Positions 63,657 to 64,000 of a DNA stretch of 64,000 nt are shown here, in pieces; position 1 is the stretch's first letter; each line of letters begins with the position of its first letter. The notes under the pieces are model-generated. The model was given only the letters and a program-made list of their open reading frames with translations. It ran no database searches and had not been told where the DNA came from. The DNA is from Tunturibacter empetritectus. GTDB taxonomy: Bacteria; Acidobacteriota; Terriglobia; Terriglobales; Acidobacteriaceae. The position numbers and the translations under genes are program-made. The DNA lies in the NCBI RefSeq assembly GCF_040358985.1, contig NZ_CP132932.1:1984001-2048000 (forward strand). Reading direction: 5' to 3'.

Positions 63657-64000
63657 ATGAGCATGGACGTCTCCACAAAGCGAAGGCTGATGCTCGGCTT
63701 CCTGACCAACTGGGTGGGGAAACTCTCCTCGACCGTAATTCAGTTCGTCCAGATCCCGGTCTTCCTCCACTTCTGGAGCGTCCCCCTCTATGGCGAATGG
63801 ATGATCGTCAACTCCATTCCTGCGTATCTCAGCTTCAGCAACGTCGGCTTCGGTTCAGTCGCAGGCAATGAGATGACGATGCTGATTGCCCGCGATGACC
63901 GAGCTGCTGCGCTGCGCGTCTTCCAGAGTTGTTGGTGGCTGATTGCCCTCATCTGCACTGCTACGATCGTTCTGCTTTCGGGAACCCTGTACTATCTACC
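63657..64000 (+). CDS. oligosaccharide flippase / polysaccharide biosynthesis protein (partial)
   Basis: Open from the ATG at 63657 to the window end (114 residues). MSMDVSTKRRLMLGFLTNWVGKLSSTVIQFVQIPVFLHFW begins the transporter with a membrane helix, and GEWMIVNSIPAYLSFSNVGFGSVAGNEMT is typical of Wzx/MATE-type flippases. At least three membrane segments are visible. It may open an exopolysaccharide cluster to the right. It is the only gene at this edge and is cut at 64000. Confidence 0.85.
   Translation, partial: MSMDVSTKRRLMLGFLTNWVGKLSSTVIQFVQIPVFLHFWSVPLYGEWMIVNSIPAYLSFSNVGFGSVAGNEMTMLIARDDRAAALRVFQSCWWLIALICTATIVLLSGTLYYL

Overview
The window looks like a chromosomal segment of a GC-rich Gram-negative bacterium, most likely Acidobacteriota of the Terriglobales type (Edaphobacter/Granulicella/Terriglobus-like). 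This is inferred from the mix of secreted plant-polysaccharide glycosidases, outer-membrane beta-barrel and TAT-exported proteins, acidobacterial-style secreted proteins of unknown function, and single-copy housekeeping genes. No rRNA, complete tRNA, CRISPR array, prophage or transposase gene was seen. Genus-level assignment is inference.

Layout. 1-5.0 kb: a UbiA-type prenyltransferase cut by the window edge, divergent from an FAD oxidoreductase and a small membrane protein, then a translationally coupled cytochrome b / molybdopterin oxidoreductase pair. 5.2-10.1 kb (minus strand): prfA, then after a terminator a run of NYN-domain protein, VOC protein, secreted protein, prmC and an NTF2-like protein. 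10.3-19.2 kb (plus): ATP-dependent DNA ligase, a polytopic membrane protein, GH127, aldo/keto reductase and GH35. 19.2-25.5 kb (minus): outer-membrane beta-barrel, DHA2 efflux pump, coiled-coil zinc-ribbon protein, M1 peptidase. 25.6-36.5 kb: nucleotidase, membrane protein, L,D-transpeptidase, mutY, XRE-cupin regulator, FN3 lipoprotein, FAH hydrolase and transaldolase. 36.6-44.8 kb: a His-rich secreted protein behind a hairpin that covers its ribosome binding site, a GGDEF cyclase, a FecR-like protein, hslUV and a GH79 heparanase-like enzyme. 45-52.5 kb: CDF exporter, OsmC, a 58-residue zinc-ribbon protein, M28 peptidase, GH27 alpha-galactosidase, SRPBCC/ArsR pair and a GH27 tail remnant. 52.7-64 kb: alpha/beta hydrolase, DUF4142, ruvB, a GDPD that appears circularly permuted, NTF2-like, ruvX, murQ, three small acidobacterial-type genes, dnaG and a flippase cut by the right edge.

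How it fits together. GH127, GH35, GH27 and GH79, with the secreted peptidases and the beta-barrel, suggest a saprotrophic lifestyle on plant and microbial polymers. Housekeeping functions are release factor plus its methylase, DNA repair and recombination (ligase, MutY, RuvB, RuvX), replication (DnaG), proteolysis (HslUV) and wall turnover (L,D-transpeptidase, MurQ).

Most notable non-genic signal: at least eight copies of a long nested palindromic element (about 180-245 bp when full length) sit between genes, usually within a few bases of a stop codon. They share nested arms (GTCCTGCCGGAC, a GTCACTTCGTGAC block, TTGTATACC, CCCGTTGGTCG) and occur as full, module-bearing and half-length forms. 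Other signals are an HslV whose catalytic threonine lies behind a 50-residue leader made partly of an 18-bp tandem repeat, and a decayed GH27 paralog tail.
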